Below, in pieces: positions 1 through 10,756 of a stretch of DNA of 64,000 nucleotides. Positions within the stretch are counted from its first letter, which is position 1. The number at the start of each line of letters is the position of its first letter. The translations under genes were made by a program, and so were the position numbers. The DNA is taken from assembly GCA_036346255.1 (NCBI GenBank), contig CM070632.1, forward strand, positions 18,989,408 through 19,053,407, given 5' to 3'. The stretch is from Ampelocalamus luodianensis (taxonomy: Eukaryota; Streptophyta; Magnoliopsida; Poales; Poaceae). The notes under the pieces are model-generated. The model saw only the letters and a program-made list of their open reading frames with translations. It was not told where the DNA came from and did not search any database.

Positions 1-24
1 ACCACTCGAAACCCTCGTGCTTTC

Positions 25-864
25 TTAGAAGTTTGAAGAAAGGTAGTCCTTTTTCTCCCAAGCGTGTGATGAATGACTTAAAGCTGCCGTGCATCCTGTG
101 AGTTTCTGGACTTCTTTTTTCGTGGTCAGGGGGCGCATTTGCATGATGGCCTTTATCTTTTCAGGACTTGCTTCGATTCCTCGTGTAGAGACTAAGAATC
201 CAAGCAATTTTTCTGAACAGACTCCGAACACACACTTCTCGGGATTGAGTTTCAAGCGTTGCTTTCTGAGGTTGTCGAATATTTCTTGCAGGTCTGTGAT
301 ATGATTAAGTCGTTTGCTGCTTTTTACGACTAGATCGTCAACATAGGCTTCCAAATTTCAGCCTAGTTGAGGTGAAAAAGTCGTTTGCATCAAACGCTAA
401 AAAAAGGCTCTAGCATTTTTTAAACCAAATGGCATTTTAACGTAGCAAAATATTCCAAATAGTGTAATAAATGTAGTCTTTTCTTCATCTTCTCGACACA
501 TATTGATCTGGTGGTAACCAGAATATGCATCTAGAAAACTTAACATTTCACAACCAGCAGTAGAATCAACCAACTGATTGATACAAGGCAAAGGAAAATC
601 ATCTTTTGGACAAGCTTTATTAAGATCAGTGAAGTCTACACACATACACTATTTGCCGTTTGACTTACTAACCATTACAGGGTTGGCCAAGCACTTTGGG
701 TGGTTGACCTCTCTTATAAAGCCTACCTTAAGCAGCTTGTCCAATTCTGACCTAATAGCGTCTCGTCGATCAGGGGCAAATCTCCTTAACTTTTGTTTTA
801 CATGTACTTTGTCAGGCCGTAGAGCTAGCCTGTGCTCGATCACTTCCCTGGGGACTCCGGGCAT
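25..864 (-). pseudogene. Reverse transcriptase region of Tat element F (interrupted)
   Basis: Three consecutive minus-strand pieces make up the polymerase fingers and palm. Positions 864-649 carry the segment ending NPVMVSKSNGK. Positions 645-397 carry MCVDFTDLNKACPKDDFPLP and the catalytic-region motif SFLDAYSGYHQI. Positions 354-25 carry the YVDD box (MEAYVDDLVVKSSK) and the thumb/connection segment with KLTGCTAALS. An in-frame stop at about 646-648 separates the first two pieces, and a shift near 355-396 separates the last two. Known family role: RNA-templated DNA synthesis in cytoplasmic particles. This copy cannot make a continuous enzyme. Confidence 0.88.
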
Positions 865-927
865 GTCGGATGCTTGCCACGTGAAGACATTTGTGTTTGC
901 TCGGAGGAAAGTGATGAGGGTGTCTTC

Positions 928-1509
928 CTACTTGGGGTCGAAAGAATCCCCGATGCGAACAGTCTTCGAGGGCTCCTCTACGTCCAGAGGAACCTCCTTG
1001 ACTTGGTCGTTCGGCTTTAGTGCAGCTTTAGGCTTCGACTTTCTAGTCGAAGGTTGACTTTCTTCTCGAGCTGGTATCTGTTCAACCATCTTGAGGGACC
1101 GACGGTCATAGGTATGCGCCATCTTCTTGTCACAATAAATTGTGATCACTCCTTTGGGACCTAGCATCTTAAGACATTGATACCCATAGTGAGTAACTAC
1201 TAAGAATTTTGCCAAAGTTGGTCGTCCGAGTATGGCGTTATATGTTGTATCGAAATTGACCACATCAAAGGAGATCTTCTCTGTCCTGAAATTACTTAGT
1301 GAACCAAATGTTAAAGGAAGAGAAACTTGGCCAATAGGTTTGGCCGAAGACCCCGGTACGATTCCATGAAAAGAGTATCGTACTGGTTTTACCTTAGTCC
1401 TGGGTACCTGCATCTCGTCCAGGGCACTCGTAAACAGAATGTTTAACGAGCTACCACCATCAACTAATACTCGATTTACTCGACAATTGTTGATGGTGGG
1501 TTCGACCAC
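928..1509 (-). pseudogene. Aspartic protease region of Tat element F
   Basis: The 193-residue minus-strand frame begins with MVEPTINNCRVNRVLVDGG. The active-site signature is VDGGSSLNILF near residue 16, followed about 75 residues later by the second-lobe segment NAILGRPTLAKF. This is the retropepsin-like arrangement typical of Tat polyproteins, where the catalytic aspartate sits in DGGSS instead of DSGAS. It lies between gag (upstream, 1763-2581) and RT (downstream), as expected for a gag-pol polyprotein. It is not joined to either neighbour in one frame. The C-terminal 60 residues are a Lys/Pro/Ser-rich linker. Confidence 0.85.
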
Positions 1510-1762
1510 GATCGAAATCGACCTGGTCGAGTCGAAGGGATCGGGCAGTCACTCTTCTCGAAAGAGATGGTGATTTATGACCACTTTGGCATCTTATTGA
1601 CGAGAGGAGAGTCGATTGAGTTTACCTCGCGCTCGATAGCCTTAAGCTGTCGCCTTGACTCGTATGCCGATGATCCCCCGTAGATGTGATCGATGGTGTG
1701 CTGTGGATCCTGAAACGGTATCTCCTTGTCATCATCCGACTCTTTTTGACCACTTGTTTGAC

Positions 1763-2581
1763 CTACCTGTTCAAGAGTAGGAAGCGGCCCTTTGCCGGAG
1801 TAATAGTCCTCGAGTTTTCGTAGAAAAACCGGGCAATTGCGAAGGCCATGTCCTTCTTTTTATGAAAAGGACACCACCTCGGTTTGTCATTCTTCCGATT
1901 GGGGCGCTTACCTTTGCCTTGGTCGGAATTTTGCTTGGAGTTACATGGCTCCTTGTCACTTACGGCTAAGACCTCCTTAGAACCAGTGGCTTGAGATTTG
2001 TAACCCTTCGCCGTGTTCTTGGATTTCTTAGCCTTTTTGTCCTTCTTCTTACCACTTTCGCCTGCATCTTGAGGAACATTGTCCTCTCGATCAATAGTGT
2101 TGTTCCACTCGTCCGCTTCAGCAGTAGTCGCATATCGATCGGCTATCTCGAAGAGTTCGGCGATAGTACTAGGAGGATTCAAAGCGATATCCTCCGTTAT
2201 CCTTCTGCTGCGGACTCCCTGTTTAAAGGCTCTGATAACAGATGAGTCAGAAACCTCTGGAATTGAATTACAAACCTGACTAAAGCGCCTGATGAATTGA
2301 CACAGAGTTTCATGATCGTTCTGTCTTATCTGGTGTAGGTCGTCCTCCTTTCCAGGGCAGTTGTAGGTGCCTCGGAAGTTCGCCAGCAGAAGGTCGCAGA
2401 GGTGTTGCCACGAATAGATCAACTCAAGTGGCTGGTTTAGTAGCCATGATCGAGAAGACCCTTCGAGCACAGTCGGAAGGTAATTCGCCATTACATGCTC
2501 TCCTCCTCCTCCTGCTTGGATAGCTGTTGTGTAGATCTGAAGGAATTCAATAGGATTTTGAGTTCCATCGAATTTCTCCAT
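1763..2581 (-). pseudogene. gag (capsid domain) of Tat element F
   Basis: The 272-residue frame starts MEKFDGTQNPIEFLQIYTT and contains the retrotransposon gag fold: SSRSWLLNQP, then LCDLLLANFRGTY, DDLHQIRQNDHETLCQFIRR and ELFEIADRYATTAEA. The tail is a Lys-rich linker followed by the start of a zinc knuckle (WCPFHKKK). The knuckle is then lost through a frameshift, so its second half is not readable. A near-parallel gag is seen in element D at 34223-35364. The upstream N-terminal acidic region is read from other frames. Confidence 0.88.
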
Positions 2582-3083
2582 GTTCGCTGGTCGGAAACGA
2601 GGTGGCCAGCGAACTACTCGGAGGTCGGGTGAAAACGTCCGACATCCAGTGAAAACTCTTGCTTAAGGGGATTGTCTGCCTTAAGGGGACTCTTGCTTAG
2701 CCGGGTCGTACTGCCTTAAGGGGACTCTAACACTCGGAGGAAAAACTCTTGTCGTGTTGTGAGTCTGTCTTGGGGCAATCCTGTTTGTGGTCGAATTGAA
2801 CCTTGCCCCCTGAGGAAACTGGTCCCTCAGCTGGGCATACCGTTGTGGGGGATAAGGATCCCTCTTCAACTCCGCCGGTGATGTGGTCTCCGAGATCTGA
2901 TAAAAGATCTCCAGAGGCATCAATACCGTCGGATGATTCGATACTCGGCTCGTATTCAAAAACGGCATCCATGTCGACGTCTGCGTAATCGGCCAACTCG
3001 AGCCAGTTCTCCTAGTTCCACTCTCCTGCCATGGAAGCATCAAAGAGAAAAGAAAAATTGTTGACAAGGAATTACCAAAAGAT
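2582..3083 (-). pseudogene. Leader and N-terminal acidic part of gag, element F
   Basis: A minus-strand frame at 2996-2727 begins MADYADVDMDAVFEYEPSIE and is rich in Asp, Glu and Ser. The comparable piece of element D (43166-42834) reads DLANYANLDIDACMRAMEE, so both are the N-terminal region of Tat gag just after the PBS. The region from 2582 to 2726 is low complexity, repeating a short 'cttaaggggact' motif three times, and does not read through into the capsid frame. Confidence 0.55.
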
Positions 3084-3101
3084 CCCCACGGACGGTGCCA
3101 A
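3084..3101 (-). promoter_or_regulatory. Primer-binding site of element F
   Basis: On the minus strand the bases next to the LTR read TGGCACCGTCCGTGGGG. Element D carries TGGCGCCGTCCGTGGGG in the same place (43175-43191). The position and the match between two independent elements support a tRNA primer site; I did not assign the tRNA with certainty. Confidence 0.7.
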
Positions 3102-3350
3102 TTGTCGGTGTTTTAGAAATGATCTTACGTAAAGATTGTTTGATTCGGGGGTTCTCCACAATTGATCACGCGGACAGGAAGGACATGTGGATTTTTATAC
3201 AGGTTCGGGCCTTCTCTAGAGAGAATAAAAACCCTACTCCTGTGTGTATTGTATTGCGTATGCTAGTTACAATTAGTGGAAAAGACTTAGGCTAGTGTTG
3301 TTACTGATTGCATCTCCCATCCCCCTTGCATTTCTCTCTGACTGAAGTCC

Positions 3351-3357
3351 TTTTATA
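3351..3357 (-). promoter_or_regulatory. TATA box in LTR of element F
   Basis: The minus strand reads CTATAAAAGGACTTCAG across this point, a consensus plant TATA box. It lies inside the LTR roughly 250 bp from the PBS-proximal end, which is a normal place for an LTR promoter. No transcription data are available here. Confidence 0.45.
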
Positions 3358-3593
3358 GTACGTGAAGAGGTCGTCGTTCTAGGTCAAGAGGCGCCTCATT
3401 ATTCAGTAATAATGGTAGTAACCACCAGAGTAGTAACCTCCCCACGTCGCCTGGCAGTTATCAATCAGATATAATGGTGCATTACATGCAGTTACTCCAG
3501 AGAATAGCTGCATATATTGGTTGCTCAGATCATGTAATCCATTGGGCCTACAGGCAAGTGGACCGAATTAACTATGAGGAAGTCGTGACAGAG

Positions 3594-3754
3594 CTGGTCG
3601 TAGAAGGACTTACGACCAGGGGGTAGTCGTAGAAAAGCTTACGACTGGGTACTGGTCGTAGAAGGACTTACGACCAGAGGTGATCGTAGAAGAACTTACG
3701 ATCACATGGTAGTAGTAGAAGGACTGGGGATGGTCGTAGAAGAACTTACGACCA
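3594..3754. repeat. Tandem array of six short hairpins (five intact) in LTR F
   Basis: Units of about 26 bp lie at 3594-3619, 3625-3646, 3652-3677, 3680-3705, 3710-3730 (degenerate) and 3731-3754. Each intact unit has 7-9 bp arms of the type TGGTCGTA ... TACGACCA around an 8-base loop (GAAGGACT, GAAAAGCT or GAAGAACT). Two units change the arms on both sides together (AGTCGTA/TACGACT and GTGATCGTA/TACGATCAC), so pairing is kept. Confidence 0.85.
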
Positions 3755-3873
3755 CCTGATTGGCCTCCCCCTTAAGACTATAAGGGATATATTTAATAGC
3801 CGTGTGATATCATATTTACCCATAATACTAATTACAGATAAATAGTAAAATGAGGATTATTAGATCCTCGTCA

Positions 3874-4129
3874 CCCTCCAATTCACAAAAACAAGTCGTA
3901 TTGGACATCGATACGGTCCTCAAAATGCAACTTTGACCACTAATCACTGTTATAAAATATTTGTAAAACCCAATAAAATTATAATATTATGAAAAATACT
4001 TTTTGAGATGAATCTACACATATGATTTTCATGTATCTAATCTAAATATTTAAAAAGATATTAATAACCAAAGTTTTCAAAGTTTGACTGCACATATTCC
4101 AAAATGACTTCTTTGTAAACTAGAGGGAG
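3874..4129 (+). mobile_element. Stowaway-like MITE, copy 1, lacking its 5' end
   Basis: The sequence matches copy 2 (63149-63368) nearly base for base through its body. Here the 3' terminus AACTAGAGGGAG is present and is followed by TA, the expected Stowaway target dinucleotide. The 5' terminus (CTCCCTCC) is broken because element F inserted within it. About 256 bp remain. Such elements are short non-autonomous Tc1/mariner relatives and encode nothing. Confidence 0.75.
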
Positions 4130-4434
4130 TATATGAGAAGTGGGATTACGTACTCCAAGGAGTACCATACCATTTTCCTATATATATGTTTGTGATCGAT
4201 CATGGTAAAATTGTGATTAAGATTCCACACCACTATTTTACTAGTACATGCTACGCCTGATTTACATCCTCGTGATATTGGAATCAGAAACAATCCCGCA
4301 AAATTGTGTGCATGATCCTGGGCTAAAACAGCATTGTTGTATGAAAAAATAGCAAAAACAGGCCCTGTGAGTGAATTCGCAAAAATGTCACATGTTTCGC
4401 GCTCAAATGCCATGGTAAGGGGCCTACCGCGCAG
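4130..4434 (+). repeat. Composite dispersed repeat, left copy, running into the left end of TIR element M
   Basis: Positions 4132-4428 match 63371-63762 except for the microsatellite expansion in the right copy. The last ~100 bp (about 4334-4434; GTATGAAAAAATAGCAAAAA, then GTGAGTGAATTCGCAAAAAT) form the left inverted terminus of element M, whose opposite end is at 50900-50975. No coding potential is seen. The sequence breaks off at the E LTR and resumes at 47547. Confidence 0.7.
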
Positions 4435-5260
4435 TGACATCCCTCTCGGAATACACCTGATTTTTTTTAGCGGCGGTACTACCGCACAGAGGAGCAGTAG
4501 TACCGCTTGGTACATCCCAAGAGAGGTCCGCTAGGACCTCCTAGGAGATCCCAAGACCTCCTAGAGGTCTTGGCCTTTGCGTACCCCGAGCTAGTCCCAG
4601 GATCAGATTGGCTAGCTCGCACAGACTTCACATTAGTGTAATCAAATCCATACAATAGACACAAAGGGAAAACAGACCAAGATAACACTTATAATAACAA
4701 GGACCTTAAGGTCAAGGTTTGTACAAGAGGTGCCTCACAAGGCTAACAGCCAAAAGAGAACTACAACACAGCAGAAACAAAGTAAACACAGGGTCCATTC
4801 GGCTAGCCCACAGGCTACCAAGTGGAGGACGTCCTAGTGCGCAAGGTCTTCAAAGAGCTCCCCTACTGAGAACACCTGATCACCTGGATCTCCCTCCTCT
4901 GCTAGTTAAAACAGAGGCACAAGCCAATGAGTACTTTTGAATGTACTCAGCAAGCCGTGGGTAATGAGAATGCAAATAATATTTACACAAGGCTTGACAA
5001 TGGAGAGCTGCAAGGTTAGTTTTTGCAGAAAGCAATAACCGACAAAGAATACATAAATAGATTACAAAGCTCAAGTTAAAAAAAACATAATACATAAGTA
5101 CATTTTATTTTTCAAGGAGACAGTGAGCACCCACTCACTCCCAAGGCACCCACCAAGACCTCTCTGGAGCACCCACTCCAGAGCTCCACTAGACCAGCCC
5201 CTGGACCACTTCGCGAGCCAACCATGACCCCTCTAGAGCCGGCCAAGGTCTCTTCGAGGT
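4435..5260 (-). repeat. LTR E, left segment (separated from its right segment by element D)
   Basis: This piece begins TGACATCC next to host sequence GGCCTACCGCGC. It continues at 43878 after the target duplication GAGGT, and the two parts together make about 4.5 kb. It contains repeated GAGGTC/GACCTC motifs (4512-4575, 5147-5255) like those filling the right segment. The text GACCTTAAGGTC (4703-4715) also occurs in LTR C at 40655-40666. No internal domain accompanies it, so it is best read as a solo LTR. Its outer junction with M shares only the bases GCGC on both sides. Confidence 0.65.
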
Positions 5261-5963
5261 TATCGATGATCAAGACGTCGATCTTACGAAAAAGAAAAGG
5301 AGAAAGTGACGTGGGAAATCTAGGGTAATAATGGGACTGCTCTTTTATTAGTATGAACTGGGTTTTACAGGGGATGCCTCCTGATTAGATGATGAACTAC
5401 CCCTATATACACTGAGAACACTGCTTGTTCCTTTACAATATCATACTTACAACACGAATCTAAGACTTGTGCTTTAGTTTAATGGCTCTATCTCTGTCTC
5501 TTGCTCCGTCCATGCTTCATCTTTAAATAGCCCTTGAAGAGGTGGCAGTTACTTCTGGAGAAGACGTCTAATGTGAAGCGTTGCGACTGGTCGGAGTCAA
5601 GTGACGGTTAATAAGGAATCAACCGTTCGGTGGTTATATGTCTATGAGACATATAACCGCATGGTGGTTGTTCGTCAGTGCTTTTAGATAAGAAACGTCG
5701 TATGGTATGGAACATGCACGTGCTCCATTCATCACACGGTAGAGAATATACTTGGAATTAGTTCCAAGTATCAGTTCATACCTTTTACGAGCAGTTCTCC
5801 TGGTCGGGAGCCAGGCTTAGGCATTCGTCCAACCAGGGTACCCATTATGTAACCTCTGGAACCTCTACGACCAGTGAGGTCGTGCACCTCAGGGGTTACG
5901 ACCATGAAGACGTATGGTCTGTTATGTATTAAAAATAATACATAGAGGTTTTAATCCTCGTCA
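5261..5963 (-). repeat. 3' LTR of Tat element D (703 bp)
   Basis: It starts TATCGATGATCAAG and ends AATCCTCGTCA. The partner LTR starts TGTCGACGATCAAG, so the terminal TG has become TA here together with a C-to-T change at CpG, as expected from cytosine methylation decay. Otherwise the two copies agree closely. A TATA-like CTATTTAAAG (minus strand, about 5522-5531) is present in both copies. Confidence 0.92.
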
Positions 5964-5978
5964 GCTAGCCCCCGAACT
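5964..5978 (-). promoter_or_regulatory. Polypurine tract of element D
   Basis: The minus strand reads AAGTTCGGGGGCTAGC immediately before the 3' LTR. A G-rich tract here primes plus-strand DNA synthesis in LTR elements. A near copy (GTCGGGGGCTAG) occurs at about 20555-20567. Confidence 0.75.
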
Positions 5979-6310
5979 TTAAATGAATAGGTCGTGTGAA
6001 CACTTTTCTTCCGATGAAGTCGTATCGGGCTGACGCTCATTAAATGCAAAGGCATTTGAAGCGATTTGTATTCACTTTAAAGTTGAGAACTTGCTTTGGG
6101 AATCGAAGAGTTTTTGTGTCCGTTGGACAAAAAGATTTCTATCCGTTGGACTTTTTTAGGTAACTCCTTATTGCAGTTAGAAATTCTGAAGCTTATAAAA
6201 ACCCATTTGTAGACTTAGGATATTTTCACCTTCTGCTTTCCTTCCTCATCTCCCGAGTAAAAACGGCCTCCGACCTCCTTTTCTTTCCTCACCCGTAAGA
6301 AAATCTGACC
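5979..6310. other. Non-coding 3' region of element D
   Basis: This is the stretch between the PPT and the antisense ORF. It is AT-rich, with a short near-repeat (TCCGTTGGAC twice, 6119-6149). For the plus-strand ORF it would be the 5' leader or promoter. TATAAAAACC at 6195-6204 is a plausible TATA box about 115 bp before the ATG. Confidence 0.5.
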
Positions 6311-8272
6311 ATGTCGGACCAAATCACCAACTGGTCGGATTTCGACTTGAGTGAGAAGAAACTAGAGAGCTTGGAGAAGATCGGGATGCTTCCCAGCAAA
6401 GATCTGATTTCTTGGAGATCCACGCTGGAGAACATTCCCCGAGTAATGAAGATGGAGAAATCCCAGTTTTTCATGCATATGTTGAATGCGGATTTAGGCT
6501 ACGAATTCACTCCTTCCTTCCTAAAGTTTTAGAGTGTTATGGAGTTGAATTGGTGAATCTTGCTCCCAATGCTATCGTCAATCTCAGCATCTTTATTTAT
6601 CTCTGCGAAGTGTACTTGGGGATTCCAGCAGATCTAGATCTATTCAAGTACTACTACAAGATGTCAAAGTCTGGGAAGACAATTGGGACGCCTGGAGAGT
6701 GCACCTTGCGCCTCCATGACGGAAAAGCTGATGAGTACATTTTTATGTACTCAAAATCTTCGTAGTCGTCGTGGAAGAAGAGCTGGTTCTATATGAAGAT
6801 CACGAAGAAAGACAGCCTTTATTATTCTGGTAAGAAGGCGGTCGAGAATTCGAATTGGCGCTCCTCAACTGAGAAGGAGGGAAAGATAAAGAAATGGGCC
6901 GAAGCTATGAAGCTTCTTAGTGTAAAGGGTCTAACATCCTGGCATGTAGTGAAGGATTTTTCCACGCGTCGAGTTAGTCCTTTGAAGGCCCGAGCACACC
7001 GGATGCTCTAGTATATTGGTCGTGATGATATGACCAAAGATTCCAAAGAGGGTAAGCCATGAATGATTCCGACCAGTTTAGTTGATTATTTCCGTACCCT
7101 AAAATCTTTTATTTTACCTTTACAGCTTTATCTTCTGATAAGATTAGAAGCCGGATCAAAATGATCTACGTCGGAGAGCCTAGCGATAAGGCTACTTTCC
7201 CCCGAATCTTAGCGGTCGTTTCCGCTAAAGAGAGGATTGAGAGACTTAAGGTAAGAATATCAACCGTTTGTTTTTTGTTGTCGTATATATTATTTCTGAT
7301 CGGTATATCATAAATCCTCTTTGATGTGTAGTCGGTCAGGTTTAGGATCAATGAGGCCACTGAAAGATATGAGCCGATTGATGATCCGACCACCCCTTCA
7401 ACCATACAGGATGTCAGCCTTCCAGAGGTAGGTGACCGAACATAAATAATATTTTTGGACAAATGATGTTCATCGCCTAACTATCTTTGATGATATATTT
7501 AGGCGGTTGTCATACCTTCCAACAAGGTCGTTGTGGACCCATCAGTGCCTACTGAGGCTACTGTTTTGGAGGTCGACGAATCTACACCTACTGATCCTGC
7601 GATCAGGAATCCTATCCTTGACCAAATGGTCGTGGATATTGCTTCTGATTTTCGATCAGTAGATGCGCAAGATCTAGTCAACCCTGCCGGTTCAGAACCG
7701 GTGAATTTGGTTGAGAAGAAAAGGAAAGCTAGCGCAACGGATTTTACTCCGATGCGTTACAAGGTCAAACTCAAAAAATCGACCAGGTATATTAAAATGA
7801 AGAAATCATGTACATACATACCTTGGATATTTTGATATGTTGGAACCTCGATCTTCCTTACTTTCTTCTTTCGCAGATCTTCTGGTGTTCCAGTCGTGTC
7901 CGACCAGAGCACCCCTCAGGAAAAAGTTCCTGGGGAATAGGTGGTCGTGGAGGTTCCTAATCAGGATACTCCTAAAACTAAGACTGCCGAGGATGAAGTG
8001 TTTAAAGAAGCCCCCGAGCAGGTTTCAGTTCCAACATCTGCTCAGGATCCTCTAGTAATCCTTACTCCTTCTCTGGAGGTAGTCATCTCCAAAGATCCTT
8101 AACAGGTTCCACCTCCTCCTGGAAATACCTCTCAGGTTAACAAGTTTCCTTTTTCCCCCCGATTTATCGAGGATAAGGAACTTGATGAGGCCTGGGGGGA
8201 GATATCGGACTGTCAAGTTGAGATTGGTCCAGATACATTTTTGCGAATATAATGATATGGCAATTCGGGTAA
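6311..8272 (+). pseudogene. Antisense ORF of Tat element D, 5' exons (putative gypsy-type transposon domain family)
   Basis: The plus-strand protein starts MSDQITNWSDFDLSEKKLES. It continues with the conserved block NADLGYEFTPSFLK, ECYGVELVNLAPNAI, IYLCEVYLGIPADLDLFKYY, which I recognise as the plant 'putative gypsy-type transposon' domain (Pfam Transposase_28 type). There is one frameshift near 6520-6530 and a stop near 6765. Consistent splice signals define later exons: donor at 7051/7052, exon 7126-7250, exon 7332-7427, exon 7503-7786 and exon 7877 onward. The last exon has in-frame stops near 7937 and 8100, and element A interrupts it at 8273. The function of this protein is not known. 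It lies opposite in strand to gag-pol. Confidence 0.75.
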
Positions 8273-10714
8273 CAAAATCACATGACATAAATATACTAGG
8301 ACATCACAAATTAGTCAGCCAAATCCTGCCCATACAGGACATGTGGTGGTACGTTATGGCATAGCAATAAGCGGCTCAAAGACCGGTCCTCAATTGACTT
8401 GGGCGTCATTCCTACAACCCATGGGCCTTGATCTTAACCAGATCAAACCCGTGCATAAACCTGCACCCACCATTCCGACCATTTCGCCCAAGTCCAAACC
8501 CATTTTGATTTTATTTTGAATAAAAACTTCATTTATAAACTCATGTGGTAAAACAATACCACAATGTCAAGTTTGAAAACAATTTGTAGAAATATGGTGT
8601 AAACCCTCTCAAATTCTGTAAATGTGGACTAAGCTTGGCTAAGCATATACTTGGATTTTGGTAATATTTTGCTTATGGTATCAAGGTAGTCATATACAAC
8701 ATTCAAATTTGGCCATACAATAACATATGGAATTAACTATATGTAAACAGGATATTAAAATATTTATAACAACATATGCATGCAATAAGGAATTTAAAAC
8801 TGAAAATAACTTAAAATAATAGGGCAATATGGTCAATGGTGTAACTTGCCTTGTTCGATGTCTTGGAATTCTAAATCTTGATTGATCGAACTCTCCGAGT
8901 CGTCGAATTCTATACTGAAAATCGACAAATTCAAAATGCAAATTCAAATAAATTCAAAAACATAGCTCAAATTAACTCCAAACTGAAATATTTTGGTTTA
9001 GTTAGCTAGATTATAATTTTATATAAATTTTGCAATTTGAATCACCCAATTTGGAGTTCATATGCAAAAGTTATGAATTTTTGAAGTTTATATCTAAATC
9101 TGAAATTTTATTAAATTTCGAATTATTTTCCTACGAAAATCCATTTATTGCGCAATGATTACATCAGCTCTGATATTCGGGATTAAAAGATTTAAAATTA
9201 AATTCGGCGGTGGGCCCCAAGTGTTAGTGGGCCGGCTCACTGTGAACCAAGCCCACCGAACCTTGGAAGGACTGGCATGGTGGACCATGCCACGCGGCGT
9301 GTGCGTGGGTGCTGACACGGCGCCACGCCAGGTCCACGTCGACCCGGCCGCTGAGGTGGCCATGCCATGACATCTTGACGGCGGCGACCTCGGGCGCGTA
9401 CGACAACGGCGATCGGCGGCTCTCCGGCGAGGGTGAGTGGTCGCAAATTGTAGAGGGGGATAATGCGAACACGATGGTACCGTTTTGGACGTGAATGGTC
9501 GTCGGAGTTGACCGGCGGCGAGCTTTTGGCGGCGGAGGGTTTCGGGTGTTGTCGACAACGGAGTTCCGGTGGCGCTCCGGAGTGATGAAGGGGTCCCCGA
9601 GGTGGCTCCTGTGTCGGTGAAGACGATGACGCAGACCACGGCGGCTTGGCGACGTCGACGGCGGCGAAACTTGAAGTTTTTCCGCGGCGGCGGAAAACCC
9701 TAGACTCACGATTACGGTGGCGGTAGAGCTCCGGCGGAAATGAGATTTGAGGAGATGAGATGAGTGCGTAGATGCGCTCCCGGTGATGCCTTTTATAGGG
9801 GTTGGGAGGCTCTGAGGCGATGTGGGGAGGTGGCAGTCGTGCGGCAGCGGTTGCGGCGTCGTGGGCGTATCCGTCGCGGAGAAGAGGGGAGACGTGGGGG
9901 AAAATGCGGCGGAGGTGGATGCGGTCTCGTGCACGTACACGCGAATGTCGGAGCGGTTGGGATTGAGCCGTTAGCGAAGCTCGGACGTGGGTGTCCATGG
10001 CGGCGGGCCGTTGGCAGCGCGGAGAAGAAGGCGAGGAAGACGACGACGTGGAGCTGTTGGATTTAGATCCTGCGGTTGGGACTTGGTGGGAGTAGAAGAT
10101 CGTGGAGGAAATCCTGGCCGTAGGATTTAGATTGAAGGGTTTAGATTAGGAGGTTTTAAGTCTCCGAAGCGGTACGAAGATCTCGCCGTTAGATTAAGAT
10201 CGCACGGCTCATATTGTTGAGGATATTCGGACTGTGCGGTGGTTAAACAAGATCTTGACCGTTGGTTCTTGATCCAACGGTGGAGATAAGACGAGGTGCG
10301 TGTGGGAGGCGCGTGCGTTGGATTTTAATCCAACGGTGGATGGATAAGGTGAGAGGAGGGTGCGCGGTAATGTGCATGCGGGCGGGCAGCGAGTGAGTTT
10401 GGGCGGAGCCTTTGGGTTTCGCCCAAACATGTTAGAGGTTTTCTTTGCTTTTCTATTTGTTTTAATTCTGATAATTCATAATAGCTTTAGAAAATAGCAA
10501 AATACTTCCAAAAATTACGGAAAAATTCACAGAAATTCCCATACTCATTCTGGACTTAATAAAATTATTTCCAACTATTTTTTGGCTTTTAATTTTGCAA
10601 ATAAATTTGTTTTAGCTTTAAAATATTTATAAAAAGCTTTTGAAAATTCAGGAAAAACCACAAACATAACTAAACTTTTAAATTTTATCTGAAATTGAAA
10701 TTTGGGTCATTACA
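8273..10714 (-). repeat. 3' LTR of element A, truncated by about 0.9 kb
   Basis: It aligns with 17051-19506 of the other LTR over its whole length and ends TTTGGGTCATTACA. The part corresponding to 16148-17050 is missing, and the LTR is joined directly to the antisense ORF of D. A minus-strand TATA box (CTATAAAAGG, about 9790-9798) is retained. The GC-rich 9230-10060 part gives long open frames on both strands that are shadows of base composition. Confidence 0.9.
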
Positions 10715-10731
10715 AACCTACCCCCTTAAGG
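10715..10731 (-). promoter_or_regulatory. Polypurine tract of element A
   Basis: The minus strand reads CCTTAAGGGGGTAGGTT directly upstream of TGTAATGACCC, the first bases of the 3' LTR. The position and purine run fit a plus-strand primer. Confidence 0.8.
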
Positions 10732-10756
10732 AATCTCGACCGAGATTCGAGATTGG

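Larger units (their letters stand above)
1..3873 (-). mobile_element. Element F: 5' part of a Tat-lineage Ty3/gypsy retrotransposon, cut by the window edge
   Basis: Read on the minus strand the order is LTR (3873-3103), primer-binding site, gag, aspartic protease and reverse transcriptase, running off the left edge before RNase H and integrase. The order and the protein motifs (DGGSSLNILF protease, AYVDDLVVKSSK in RT) are those of the plant Tat lineage. The reading frames contain stops and shifts, so it is a decayed copy. The LTR ends directly against CCCTC of a Stowaway-like terminus (CTCCCTCC), which marks the insertion site. The matching target duplication lies outside the window. Confidence 0.9.
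3103..3873 (-). repeat. 5' LTR of Tat element F (771 bp)
   Basis: On the plus strand the LTR starts TGTCGGTG and ends CCTCGTCA, giving TG...CA ends. The end motif TAATCCTCGTCA/GATCCTCGTCA is shared with both LTRs of element D, although the bodies differ, so F and D are related subfamilies. A TATA-like box on the minus strand (TATAAAA, 3351-3357) lies in the expected U3/R area. The part nearest the outer end holds the hairpin array at 3594-3754. Confidence 0.88.

Noticed and set aside
9145..9998. Open frames up to 253 residues in the GC-rich part of LTR A, minus strand
   Set aside because: The same stretch is open in several frames on both strands, the products are Arg/Pro/Ser/Thr-rich without motifs, and it lies in an LTR. 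The second LTR (18011-18784) shows the same shadows.
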